This document shows positions 55,358 through 64,000 of a stretch of DNA of 64,000 nucleotides, one piece after another; position 1 is the stretch's first letter, and each line of letters starts with the position of its first letter. The stretch spans positions 1-64,000 of the forward strand of contig JALERU010000049.1 in NCBI GenBank assembly GCA_022764045.1. The letters run 5' to 3'. This stretch comes from Clostridiales bacterium (lineage in GTDB: Bacteria; Bacillota; Clostridia; Oscillospirales; Oscillospiraceae). A model generated the notes under the pieces. That model made no database searches, was not told the origin of the DNA, and saw only the letters and a list, made by a program, of their open reading frames with translations. A program made the translations under genes and the position numbers.

Positions 55358-56088
55358 CGCTTGTTTTCATACCCCCTGGGGGTGACCATCCGGCCGTCGA
55401 TCCGCCGGGTGGTGCTGGCCCCGATGAACACGGTGGTGAACATGTCCACCTCGGTCTCCTTCAGCTCCGCCAGAGTGAGCAGACGGTGTCGCTGGCCCTG
55501 GCGGCCGATGTTCTGCACCAGGCCGCAGACGGTTTCCGGGCTTTTGGTCTCCAACAGAATCTCACAGGCCCGGCAAAGGTGGCCTGCACGCTTTTTGGAG
55601 CCCGGGTTATACAGGGCGATGGAGAAATCCCCCCCAGCCGCGCAGCGCAGCCGGGTTTCAATCTGCTCCCAGGGGGTCAGCAGATCGGAGAGGGAGATGA
55701 CGCAAAAATCGTGCATCAGAGGCGCCCCCAGCACCGCCGCCCCGGAGAGGGCCGCCGTGACGCCGGGCACCACTTGGATTTCGATCCCCTCCATCCCCTT
55801 TGCCAGCTGCAGGATGGGGCCGGCCATGCCATAGACCCCGGCGTCGCCGCTGCACAGCATGGCGACGGTTTTGCCCTTTTGGGCGGTCTCCAGAGCCCAA
55901 CGGCAGCGGTCCAGTTCCTGGGTCATGGGGGTGGTATAGGTCTCCTTCTCCGGGAACTCCTCCGCCACCAGGGCCACATAGCCGGTGTAGCCGCACAGGA
56001 CGTCGGCCTCCGCCAGGGCTTCGTAAGCCTGGCGGGTCATCTGCTCCCTACCGCCGGGGCCCAGGCCCACCAGATAGATTTTTTTCAT
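55354..56088 (-). CDS. cbiH: Precorrin-3B / cobalt-factor III C17-methyltransferase
   Basis: MKKIYLVGLGPGGREQMTRQAYEALAEADVLCGYTGYV; LCSGDAGVYGMAG. Confidence 0.96.
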   Translation of the reverse strand: MKKIYLVGLGPGGREQMTRQAYEALAEADVLCGYTGYVALVAEEFPEKETYTTPMTQELDRCRWALETAQKGKTVAMLCSGDAGVYGMAGPILQLAKGMEGIEIQVVPGVTAALSGAAVLGAPLMHDFCVISLSDLLTPWEQIETRLRCAAGGDFSIALYNPGSKKRAGHLCRACEILLETKSPETVCGLVQNIGRQGQRHRLLTLAELKETEVDMFTTVFIGASTTRRIDGRMVTPRGYENKR

Positions 56089-57083
56089 TCCTGCCACCGC
56101 CAATCTGGATGGAAGGGCATCTGGGCCACCGCCAGGGTGACGCCATTCCCCTTCTCTTTTTTCTGGATGAGTTCGCCGCCCCGGCTGCCCAGAACCGCGC
56201 TGCGCTCACAAACATTATCCACCCCGGTCACTTGAACCACGAAATTTGAGGGGGTAAACGTCCCCGGAACCTGGGCCAAAGCCTCCGGGGAATAGGTCTC
56301 AAAGGGAAGCCCATTGGCCCGGCAAAATGCCAGCAAGCCGCCTTCTTCCCCTTTTAAGTCAATGGAACAGACCTTGCAAAAAGCCTGGCGGGATAGGCCC
56401 CGTTGGGCCAGCAGCCGGGAAAAGGCCGCTTCTATCGTCTCCACCGCTGTCCCCTTCCGGCAGCCCACTCCCAGCACCAGGATTTTAGGCACCAGGTGGA
56501 GGGCCTCCTCCCCTTGGGGAGAAAGTGTCACTGCAACGTGGCAGTCCTCCGCCCGCTTTGTGAAAATGACCCCTTCAGGAACTTCTCCCCCAATGGGCCA
56601 GGGACAGTGCACGCGGACAGACCGCCCCGACAGCAGCCGGGCGGAAACCAGCTTGATCCGCTCCGGCTCCAGTACATGACAGTTTTGGACCTTCGCCCAG
56701 GTATCCACCGCAAAGAGGCCCCGTCCGTCGGTGGCCGTGGTGATGACGGGGATGCCTCCTGTCACCTGGGCCAACCTGCGGGCCAGGGCGTTGGCGCCCC
56801 CCAAATGGCCGCTGAGGATGGGGATGACAAACCTTCCCCCCTCGTCCACCACCACCACAGCGGGGTCGGTGGTCTTGTGCCGGAGATAGGGGGCGATGGC
56901 CCGGACGGCGATCCCCGCCGCCCCGACAAAAACCAGTCCCTCCCGATGGGCAAACGCCTCCCTGGTCCATTGGTCCAGAGGGGCTTTCGCCCCGCAGCGG
57001 GTGACTTCCCCACCCAAAGTCTGCGCCAGCCTTTGGGCCAGTTGGTATCCCCGCTCTGAAAAGGCCAGAAATCCCAGGTTCAT
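56085..57083 (-). CDS. cbiG: Cobalt-precorrin-5A hydrolase
   Basis: AIAPYLRHKTTDPAVVVVDEGGRFVIPILSGHLGGANALARRLAQVTGGIPVITTATD; GVGCRKGT. Confidence 0.97.
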   Translation of the reverse strand: MNLGFLAFSERGYQLAQRLAQTLGGEVTRCGAKAPLDQWTREAFAHREGLVFVGAAGIAVRAIAPYLRHKTTDPAVVVVDEGGRFVIPILSGHLGGANALARRLAQVTGGIPVITTATDGRGLFAVDTWAKVQNCHVLEPERIKLVSARLLSGRSVRVHCPWPIGGEVPEGVIFTKRAEDCHVAVTLSPQGEEALHLVPKILVLGVGCRKGTAVETIEAAFSRLLAQRGLSRQAFCKVCSIDLKGEEGGLLAFCRANGLPFETYSPEALAQVPGTFTPSNFVVQVTGVDNVCERSAVLGSRGGELIQKKEKGNGVTLAVAQMPFHPDWRWQE

Positions 57084-57835
57084 TCCGTGGCCCTCCGAAA
57101 CTCTGTGGAGAAATCCGGGGCATACAGTCGGCTGCGTGCATACTCCCCCGCCAGGAAATCCCCCACCAGCACCAGGGCGGTTTTGGTGATGTTATGATCC
57201 CGCCCGGTCTGGGCCAGCTTGCCCAGGGGACAGCGGACCACCTTCTCCTCCGGCCAGGTGGCCTTATAGACCAGAGCCGCGGGAGTCTGGGCGGTATACG
57301 CCCCTTGGAGAAGGGCTTCCTGCAATCCCTCTAACAGGGAGGCGGAGAGGAAGATCACCATAGTAGACCCATGGGCCGCCAGTGAGGCGATGTTCTCCCT
57401 CTCTGGCACTGGGGTCCGCCCCGCCATACGGGTGATAATCACCGTCTGGCTGACTCCCGGCAGGGTGTATTCTCCCCCCACCGCCGCCGCGGCCCCGCAA
57501 AAGCTGGAGACCCCCGGCGTGAGGGTGTAGGAGATCCCCCGTTCCTCCAGGGCGTCCATCTGTTCCTGAATGGCCCCGTAGAGACAGGGGTCCCCCGTGT
57601 GCAGGCGCACGGTGTTCTTGTGCTCCTGTTCCGCCTGTTCCATCACAGAAAGCACCTGCTCCAGGGTCATCTCCGCGCTGTTGTACACCTTGCATTGAGA
57701 GGTACACAGACCCAGCAACACCGGATTGACCAAGCTGCCGGCATAGATCACCACGTCCGCCTGTTTCAGCAGTTCCGCTCCCCGGAGGGTAATCAAATCG
57801 GGTGCTCCTGGCCCCGCTCCCACAAAATGTACCAC
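57080..57835 (-). CDS. cbiF: Precorrin-4 / cobalt-precorrin-4 C11-methyltransferase
   Basis: VVHFVGAGPGAPDLITLRGAELLKQADVVIYAGSLV; LHTGDPCLYGAIQEQM; GTG start with AAAGGAGTGG RBS. Confidence 0.96.
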   Translation of the reverse strand: MVHFVGAGPGAPDLITLRGAELLKQADVVIYAGSLVNPVLLGLCTSQCKVYNSAEMTLEQVLSVMEQAEQEHKNTVRLHTGDPCLYGAIQEQMDALEERGISYTLTPGVSSFCGAAAAVGGEYTLPGVSQTVIITRMAGRTPVPERENIASLAAHGSTMVIFLSASLLEGLQEALLQGAYTAQTPAALVYKATWPEEKVVRCPLGKLAQTGRDHNITKTALVLVGDFLAGEYARSRLYAPDFSTEFRRATE

Positions 57836-57872
57836 AGTTCCACTCCTTTCAATCCTTCCCCCCCCAAGGGGC

Positions 57873-59006
57873 TCACTTCCACGCTTCCATAATTTCCGCC
57901 ACACCTTTGCTTCGACCCAGCTGGCCAAACTCGTTGGAAAAGAGGATCACGCCCACCTGATAGGCCCCGGCCACCCGGCGCTTCACATGGCCCTCAATGG
58001 CCTCCATCAGCCGGTTCATCACAGGCTCCCGCAGGCCGTTCTCTTCCAAAAGGGTGATACAGGCATCGGTGGTGGCGCTGTCCAGCAAGGCCTGGCAGAG
58101 GGCCTGCCCCGCCCCGCAGAGAGCCGCGTAGGTGCAGAACAACTCCGTGCGGCAGTCGGCATAGCGGCTGTGGGTGTTCATAATTCCCCCAGCCAGCTTT
58201 ACCAGCTTTCCCACGTGGCCCACCAGCAGCAGGCGTTCAAATCCCTCCGCCCCGGCGGCGTCCAGGCCGTCGCCGATGAAGTTGGAGCATTTGACCACCG
58301 GAATCCTGCTTCCGTCAAACCCCAGGTCCGCCAAAAAGGCCTGCCCGTAATTGCCGGGGGTCAAAATCACCTGACGGCAGCCCCGGGCGGCCACCTGCCG
58401 CAGCTCCAGGACCATGGTGTCGATCATGGCCTGCATGCTCATGGGCTCCACAATGCCGGAGGTCCCCAGGATGGAGATCCCTCCCACAATGCCCAACTGG
58501 GGGTTGAAGGTCTTTTGGGCGATGGCCTCTCCCCCGGGCACGGAGACCGTCACCAGCAGTCCCCCCTCATAGCCCGCCCACCGGGCTACAGAGGTCACCG
58601 CCTCCCGGATCATCTGCCGGGGCACCCGGTTGATGGCGGCCTCGCCCACAGGCTGGTCCAGGCCGGGCTTAGTGACCCGCCCCACACCGGGCCCACCCTG
58701 AATGGCAAGGCCCGAGACATCGGTCTGCCGGACCTCCGCCAGGATCAGCGCGCCCGTAGTCTGGTCCACATCGTCTCCGCCATCTTTCCGCACGCCGCAG
58801 CGGGCCCACCGCTGGCCGCTTTCCCGGGCCTCCAGGGGGACCTCCACCGTCAGGCCCTTGGGGGTGCGCAAGGTGACCGTCTCCGGCCAAGCGCCGGTGA
58901 GGAGTTTCCGGGCCGCCCCCATAGCCGCCAAGGCCGCGCAGGTGCCGGTGGTGAAGCCGCAGCGGAGCTTTTTTCCATTGGTGTAAATATAGTGCTCAAA
59001 GGCCAT
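57873..59006 (-). CDS. cbiD: Cobalt-precorrin-5B C1-methyltransferase
   Basis: LRCGFTTGTCAALAAMGAARKLLTG; GIVGGISILGTSGIVEPMS. Confidence 0.97.
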   Translation of the reverse strand: MAFEHYIYTNGKKLRCGFTTGTCAALAAMGAARKLLTGAWPETVTLRTPKGLTVEVPLEARESGQRWARCGVRKDGGDDVDQTTGALILAEVRQTDVSGLAIQGGPGVGRVTKPGLDQPVGEAAINRVPRQMIREAVTSVARWAGYEGGLLVTVSVPGGEAIAQKTFNPQLGIVGGISILGTSGIVEPMSMQAMIDTMVLELRQVAARGCRQVILTPGNYGQAFLADLGFDGSRIPVVKCSNFIGDGLDAAGAEGFERLLLVGHVGKLVKLAGGIMNTHSRYADCRTELFCTYAALCGAGQALCQALLDSATTDACITLLEENGLREPVMNRLMEAIEGHVKRRVAGAYQVGVILFSNEFGQLGRSKGVAEIMEAWK

Positions 59007-60120
59007 GGCCGCCCTCTCCTTCCCACCGCACCGGCTTTCCCTGGGCCTGGGCTTCTTGTAACAAGCGGCGGTTCCCTTCGTTCATGGGGCCGAACACGGG
59101 ACAGGTACAGATGACCTCCCGGCAGTCCGCCAGCACCTTCAGGGCCTGCAAAACCCGCTCCTGGCCGATGGGTGCGAAGGCCTCCTCCGCGATCACCTCC
59201 ACCGCCAGGGCCCGTGCCACGGGATAGTCCAGATCGTTTTGATGCAGAACCCCGGCGGCAAAGGCGATCCCCTCCCGCTGAAGGCGGCGGTAGGTGGCAA
59301 TGCCGCTGCCGGCGCCCCCCACCACGAAGACCTCCGGCTTGCCTGCCACCTTTGCCAGCTCCAGGCTGCCGAAGGCGGGCTCATAGCTTCCCTGGGTCAC
59401 ATCGTAAAGTTGGGGAATGTAGTCCGCCGTAAAGATCTCCTCCGGCGGGCCGTATCGCTCAATGGTGTTGTTGTGCACGCACACCACGATGTCGGAAATC
59501 CGTTGGGCCAGATCCAGCTCGTGCAGGGAGAGGACCACCGCGATCTTCCGCTGGCGGACCAGGTCCTTGAGAATCCCCAGCAGCTCCAGCTTGTATCGGA
59601 TATCCAAGAAGGAGGTAGGCTCGTCCAGCACCAAAATCTCCGGTTCCTGGCACAGGGCCCGGGCCAGGAGGACCCGCTGGCGCTGGCCGTCGCTGATGGC
59701 GGTAAAGTCCTGGTCTGCCAGGTCCGAGCCATGGACCAGGGCCAGGGCCTCGTCCACCTTTTCCCAGTCCGCCGCCGTGAGCAGGCCCAGCTTGCCGGTG
59801 TAGGGATACCGCCCTGCCGCCGCCACATCCCGGCAGGTCATCAGCTCCGGCTGGCTGCGGTCGGTCATGAGCACCGAAAGCTTTTGGGCCACTTCCTGGG
59901 GTGGCATGCCCTCCATGGGCTCCCCCGCCAGACAGACCACCCCGGCCAGCAGCCGGAGCTGCCGGATGATGCTTTTGAGGATCGTGGACTTCCCCGAGCC
60001 GTTGGGGCCGATGAGGGTCATAATCTCCCCCCGCCCCAGGCGCAGGTCAATGTGCTCAATGAGGGGCTTGCCGCGGTAGCCCACGGCCATGTCCTCGGTC
60101 CGGAGGTAATACTCGTTCAT
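58996..60120 (-). CDS. ABC transporter ATP-binding protein (FecE/BtuD type) with ~110-aa C-terminal extension
   Basis: LIGPNGSGKSTILKSI Walker A; SDGQRQRVLLARALCQEPEILVLDEPTSFLD; extra C-terminal PEVFVVGGAGSGIATYRRLQREGIAFAAGVLHQND... Confidence 0.92.
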   Translation of the reverse strand: MNEYYLRTEDMAVGYRGKPLIEHIDLRLGRGEIMTLIGPNGSGKSTILKSIIRQLRLLAGVVCLAGEPMEGMPPQEVAQKLSVLMTDRSQPELMTCRDVAAAGRYPYTGKLGLLTAADWEKVDEALALVHGSDLADQDFTAISDGQRQRVLLARALCQEPEILVLDEPTSFLDIRYKLELLGILKDLVRQRKIAVVLSLHELDLAQRISDIVVCVHNNTIERYGPPEEIFTADYIPQLYDVTQGSYEPAFGSLELAKVAGKPEVFVVGGAGSGIATYRRLQREGIAFAAGVLHQNDLDYPVARALAVEVIAEEAFAPIGQERVLQALKVLADCREVICTCPVFGPMNEGNRRLLQEAQAQGKPVRWEGEGGHGL

Positions 60121-60134
60121 TGCCATCTCCCCCT

Positions 60135-61151
60135 TCACGCCTGTTTGCTCTGGCGGCGTACCATCATGTAGATCACAATGGGCGCGCCGAAAATCGCCGT
60201 CACCGAGCTGATACTCAACTCCTCCGGGGAAAAGGCCCTTCGGGCGATGAGATCACAGAAGAGGCAGAACACTGCGCCCCCCAGAAAGCACCCGGGAATG
60301 ACCAAAATGGGTTTGGCCGAGCGCAGCAGGCTGCGCACCAGATGGGGCACCGCGATCCCCACAAAGGAGATGGGCCCGGCAAAGGCCGTCACGCAGGCCG
60401 ACAGGACGCTGGAGAGGAGGATCAGCTCCACCCGAAACCGTCGGATGGAGACCCCCACGCTTTGGGCGTAACCCTCCCCCAGTTGATAGGCCCCCATGGG
60501 CTTGGAGAGGAAAAAGGCCCAAGCCACCGCCAGGCCCACTGTCACCGCCATCACCCGGATATTGCTCCAGGTGATGCCGGAAAAGCTTCCCAGGGACCAG
60601 TTGTGGAGGTTTACAATGTTGGAGTCCTCGGCAAAGGTCACCACGAAATCGGTCAGGGCCGAGCAGATGTAACCGATCATAATACCACAGATCACCAGCA
60701 TAGACATCTTCCGCACCTTTTGGGACACCAGCAGCACAAATCCCATAGAGAGCATGGCCCCCACAAAGGCCGCGCCGATCATCACCAGGGAGTTGGAGGT
60801 GAGGCCCCGCTCCAGCAGAAAGATCATGGTCAGGGCCACCACCAGCTTGGCCCCGGAAGAGATTCCTAAAACGAAGGGCCCGGCGATGGGGTTGGCGAAG
60901 AAGGTCTGGAGCAAAAAGCCGGAAATGGACAGGGCGCCCCCCAGCAGGATGGCCGCCAAAATTCGGGGCAGCCGGATGTCCCAGACGATCCGGCTGGCGG
61001 TCTGATCCCCGCCCCGGCCCAGGAGGATCTCCATCACTTCCGGTACTGTCAACTGAAAGCTGCCCTCGTTGACATTCAAAAACACCAGCACCACCAGCAG
61101 CACCGCTAGCAGCAAAAAGGACAGATAATATCGTTTGGTTTCCCGCTTCAT
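60135..61151 (-). CDS. FecCD/BtuC-family ABC transporter permease
   Basis: RLPRILAAILLGGALSISGFLLQTFFANPIAGPFVLGISSGA; FVGIAVPHLVR. Confidence 0.96.
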   Translation of the reverse strand: MKRETKRYYLSFLLLAVLLVVLVFLNVNEGSFQLTVPEVMEILLGRGGDQTASRIVWDIRLPRILAAILLGGALSISGFLLQTFFANPIAGPFVLGISSGAKLVVALTMIFLLERGLTSNSLVMIGAAFVGAMLSMGFVLLVSQKVRKMSMLVICGIMIGYICSALTDFVVTFAEDSNIVNLHNWSLGSFSGITWSNIRVMAVTVGLAVAWAFFLSKPMGAYQLGEGYAQSVGVSIRRFRVELILLSSVLSACVTAFAGPISFVGIAVPHLVRSLLRSAKPILVIPGCFLGGAVFCLFCDLIARRAFSPEELSISSVTAIFGAPIVIYMMVRRQSKQA

Positions 61152-61183
61152 GGGCTCCAGCCTCCAGGTTCATTCAGCAGACA

Positions 61184-62338
61184 TTATTGTAAGGGATGCA
61201 GATAGGTCAGACTTTCCGCCGGTGGCCTCTCCTGGGTCAGGACGGTGTGGAGATCCACAATGAAATCCCCCAGGCCCAAGCTCTCCTGGAAGAGATTTTT
61301 CCCGGTGCACCAGGCCCTTCCCTCTTTCACGGCCTTAAAATCCGCCAGCAGATGGCTTTTTTCCAACAGCTGGTCCAGGGTGTGCAGTTCTCCGTCGATG
61401 GCGCTGTTATAGATCAGCACATCGGCGTCCTTGGCGCCGGCGTAAAAGGTCTCCAGGTCCATGTTCATGGTGGACAGGGCGCTGCCCTCCTCGGTTAGGT
61501 TCTGGAACACATAGGCCCCCCCGGCCAGGTCGATGGCCTTGGCCACATAGTCCCCCGACTTGCGGATATTGGCCGCGCCGTTGGAGGTGATGTAGAAAAA
61601 AGCCACTGTCTTACCGGTGTTTTCCTGCTGCAGGATGCCCTGAAGCTGCTCCAGCTGGCCGCTGAAATAAGCCTCCGCCTGATCCTCCAGGCCCAAGAGC
61701 AGCCCGTACAGCTTGATCCACTCCATCCGGCCCAAGGGATGGCTTTCATAGCTGGAACGCTCCACCAGCACAGGAATGTCAAATCCCTCCAGCTGCTCTT
61801 TCACCTCTGGGTTGTGATAGATCATGGTGGATTCAACCGCCAGGTCGCAGCCCTGGGAGAGGATCTGCTCATAGTCCGGCGCGTTGTACTTTCCGGCATA
61901 GGTCATTTCCCCGGTGTCCATGGCTTCCCGGGCCTCCGGGATATACCATCCGTCGGACTTGAGGGCGGAGAGAGTGACCCGGTCAATGGCTCCCAGCTCC
62001 CGGAACAGGTCCATGGCGGAGGTGGCCGCCAGATAGATGTGCTCCAAAGGCTGGTGGATCACCGTGATCTCCGATGGGGTTCCCTGGGGGACTTCCCTGC
62101 CCTGGGGCACCAGAAGATAGATCTCCCCATCCTGGATGGAGAGCTTCGTATACCCCTCCTGGCTGGAAGCGGCGGAAAATTGGGTGGCGTACTCCAGCTC
62201 CAACGGCCGGTCAAAGGACAGGCTTTCCCAGTCCGTCCTCTCCCCCTGGCTCCCCGTCGGCCCGGCTTCACAGCCGCATAGGAGCAAGGCCAGCAGCCCA
62301 AACAGGACTGCTGGCAGGCACCAACCCTTCCGGCTCAC
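61184..62338 (-). CDS. ABC transporter substrate-binding lipoprotein (FecB/BtuF type)
   Basis: Lipobox LLALLLCGCEA; periplasmic-binding helical-backbone pattern (PDYEQILSQGCDLAVESTMIYHNPEVKEQLE); next to permease and ATPase. Confidence 0.92.
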   Translation of the reverse strand: MSRKGWCLPAVLFGLLALLLCGCEAGPTGSQGERTDWESLSFDRPLELEYATQFSAASSQEGYTKLSIQDGEIYLLVPQGREVPQGTPSEITVIHQPLEHIYLAATSAMDLFRELGAIDRVTLSALKSDGWYIPEAREAMDTGEMTYAGKYNAPDYEQILSQGCDLAVESTMIYHNPEVKEQLEGFDIPVLVERSSYESHPLGRMEWIKLYGLLLGLEDQAEAYFSGQLEQLQGILQQENTGKTVAFFYITSNGAANIRKSGDYVAKAIDLAGGAYVFQNLTEEGSALSTMNMDLETFYAGAKDADVLIYNSAIDGELHTLDQLLEKSHLLADFKAVKEGRAWCTGKNLFQESLGLGDFIVDLHTVLTQERPPAESLTYLHPLQ

Positions 62339-63207
62339 GAGGCGGGCTCCACTGTGGAGGAGTCAAAGCACAGGGTGTATTCGATCTCATGGGGTGTGCT
62401 CATGGCCGTGGTGTCGGCCAGGACGGGCAGCGCCCAGTCAAACCCCGTCACGGGGATTTCAAAGGTGGAATTTCCCTCCACGGCAACGGGGTCATATCGC
62501 ACGTCGTCCACCTTCATGTAGTCATAGTTGGAGCTGCTCCAGATAATGGTCGCCGTGGCCTGGCCGTCTTTTACGGTGAGCTTTGTGGGGGAAGTCACAC
62601 TGGCCTTGCCAGAGCCCCCCTCCAGCTTGACCTCCACCTGATAGACGCCGTCCTGCAGGCCCAGGTCGGCCACCGTGGTAACAGTGCCCTCGGCAAAGGC
62701 CTCCTGGGGCAGGGAGTCAGCCCGGAAAACCAGGGTGCGGTCATACCACATCTCCTTCTTCTTGCTGTAGGCGGCGCAGTCCAGCTTTTGGTTCAGAGCC
62801 GCCACGGGCACAGTGAAGGTGTGTTCTCCGGTTTCGGTTTCTTCAAAAGGAATCCACGCCGTCTCATCGGCCACGGCAGCCTCTTCGCCGGTGCCCATGA
62901 ACAGCTTCAGATAGCCGGTGCCTCCCATAGTCATGGTTGCCGTCATCTTCCCCTCTGCCACGGTGAGCTGGCAGGCGGTGATGTTGAACATGGAAGAGCT
63001 GGAATCCACGGTAATCTCATAGGTTCCGTCCTTCAGGGCGGCGGCTTCCACGGGCTCCATGCCCTCCTCCCCCACTTCCTGGGGCTCGACCATGTCCTCC
63101 TGGCCCGCCACCTTCTCCGGGGCCTCTTTGTCGTTGTCCTCTGTCCCACAAGCGGCCAGAGACAGGCTCATGACCAAAGCCAGCATCAATAATAAAATTC
63201 TTTTCAT
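62335..63207 (-). CDS. Lipoprotein with two similar beta-domains, uptake-associated
   Basis: Lipobox LSLAACG; repeated DGTYEITV.../DGVYQVEV... followed by TVAEGKMTATM/TVKDGQATATI. Confidence 0.75.
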   Translation of the reverse strand: MKRILLLMLALVMSLSLAACGTEDNDKEAPEKVAGQEDMVEPQEVGEEGMEPVEAAALKDGTYEITVDSSSSMFNITACQLTVAEGKMTATMTMGGTGYLKLFMGTGEEAAVADETAWIPFEETETGEHTFTVPVAALNQKLDCAAYSKKKEMWYDRTLVFRADSLPQEAFAEGTVTTVADLGLQDGVYQVEVKLEGGSGKASVTSPTKLTVKDGQATATIIWSSSNYDYMKVDDVRYDPVAVEGNSTFEIPVTGFDWALPVLADTTAMSTPHEIEYTLCFDSSTVEPAS

Positions 63208-63226
63208 CGTGATCCTCCATTGTTTG

Positions 63227-63270
63227 AACCAACAGCAGCCCGAAAAAGCCCCTTCCGGCTGCTGTTGGTT
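63227..63270 (-). other. Intercistronic hairpin between cbiK and the lipoprotein gene
   Basis: AACCAACAGCAGCC...GGCTGCTGTTGGTT, 14-bp perfect stem without a clear T-run. Confidence 0.7.
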
Positions 63271-63282
63271 CTGTCTATTGTT

Positions 63283-64000
63283 TTACTGCAAAGTATCCAT
63301 GGCAGCCTGTGCGTGCTCCACAAAGATCTGCTGGATGGCTTCCAGCTCGCCCAGGCCCTTCAGGACGCATTCCACCTGGTAGCCGGCCTTCTCAAAGGTG
63401 CTCTTCCAGGAGTCCTCTTCCTCGCCGGCCATGTCGTTGTTGGCATGGTCGCCGGCCACGATCATCAGGGGCATGAGCACCACGCGCTCATACTCGCCCT
63501 TCTGCACGGCGGCCAGCACGTCGTCCAGTGAGGGGGTCGCCTCCACGGTGCCCACGTAGTAGTTGGCATAGCCGGCCTCGGTGAGGGTGGTCTGCATCTT
63601 GGCATAGACCGCGTTGGAGTCGGCCTCGGTGCCGTGGCCCATGAAGCAGATGGCGGTCTTGCCATCGTCATACTCCTTGGTGGCCTCGGTGATGGCGGTC
63701 ATGACGGCCTGGAAGTCCTCGTCAGAGGTCAGAAGGGGCTGGCCGACGGCCACCTTTTCAAAGGCGTCGGAATACTGGGCCAGTTCATTCACCAGATCGG
63801 TGTATTCCAGGCCATTCATCAGATGGGTGGGCTGCACCACCAGGGTCTTGACCCCGTTGGCTACGGCACGGTCCAGGGCCTGGCCCACGTTGTCGATGGT
63901 CACACCGTCACGGTCCTTCACATGGTCGATGATGATCTGGCTGGTGAAGCCCCGGCGGACAGCGTAGCCGGGGAAAGCCTTCTCCAGGGCGCCTTCAATG
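63283..64000 (-). CDS. cbiK: Sirohydrochlorin cobaltochelatase, CbiK type (5' end outside window)
   Basis: ORF remains open to the window edge (IEGALEKAFPGYAVRRGFTSQIIIDHVKDRDGVTIDNVGQALDRAVANGVKTLVVQPTHLMNGLEY); AICFMGHGTEADSN; VVLMPLMIVAGDHANNDMAG. Confidence 0.95.
   Translation of the reverse strand, partial: IEGALEKAFPGYAVRRGFTSQIIIDHVKDRDGVTIDNVGQALDRAVANGVKTLVVQPTHLMNGLEYTDLVNELAQYSDAFEKVAVGQPLLTSDEDFQAVMTAITEATKEYDDGKTAICFMGHGTEADSNAVYAKMQTTLTEAGYANYYVGTVEATPSLDDVLAAVQKGEYERVVLMPLMIVAGDHANNDMAGEEEDSWKSTFEKAGYQVECVLKGLGELEAIQQIFVEHAQAAMDTLQ

Noticed and set aside
57987-59114. 375-aa plus-strand ORF opposite cbiD, and similar ORFs opposite other cobalamin genes
   Set aside because: Antisense to strongly recognised enzymes; composition typical of out-of-frame GC-rich DNA.

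Overview
A 64-kb chromosomal segment, about 55-60% GC by eye, from a spore-forming, high-GC gut-type Clostridia (Oscillospiraceae-like; inference from gene content such as spoVAD/spoVAE, CotF-like coat proteins, a large clostridial SRP RNA and queT). Left part (0-27 kb): housekeeping and sporulation genes. These include an EamA transporter, acyl-CoA synthetase and SecB-like gene group, spoVAD-spoVAE, a family-4 UDG, an scr (SRP RNA)-dnaX-ybaB locus, tRNA-Ala(CGC), a c-di-GMP/phosphorelay operon (REC-HD-GYP-GGDEF, Hpt, hybrid kinase), CotF-like pair, purC, rarA, guaA, and a MATE transporter fused to a cytidylate-kinase-like domain. Middle (27.2-41.5 kb): one giant (~4,770 aa) secreted SLH-anchored surface protein on the minus strand. 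Right part (42-64 kb): a nearly complete anaerobic cobalamin biosynthesis and corrinoid-uptake operon on the minus strand, with queT and aroK inserted before a detached cbiL. Best items for follow-up: (i) a ~650-bp AT-rich islet at the 3' end of guaA, flanked by duplicated guaA-terminal sequence; (ii) the MATE-kinase fusion with an attenuator-like leader; (iii) the giant surface protein with adjacent palindromes in its leader; (iv) a candidate preQ1 riboswitch upstream of queT; (v) a minimal CobU paralog next to full CobU; (vi) a stand-alone Spo0A effector-domain-like protein. I did not find a CRISPR array, prophage, transposase or clearly new defence system. All family calls were made by reading the translations; no database search was run.
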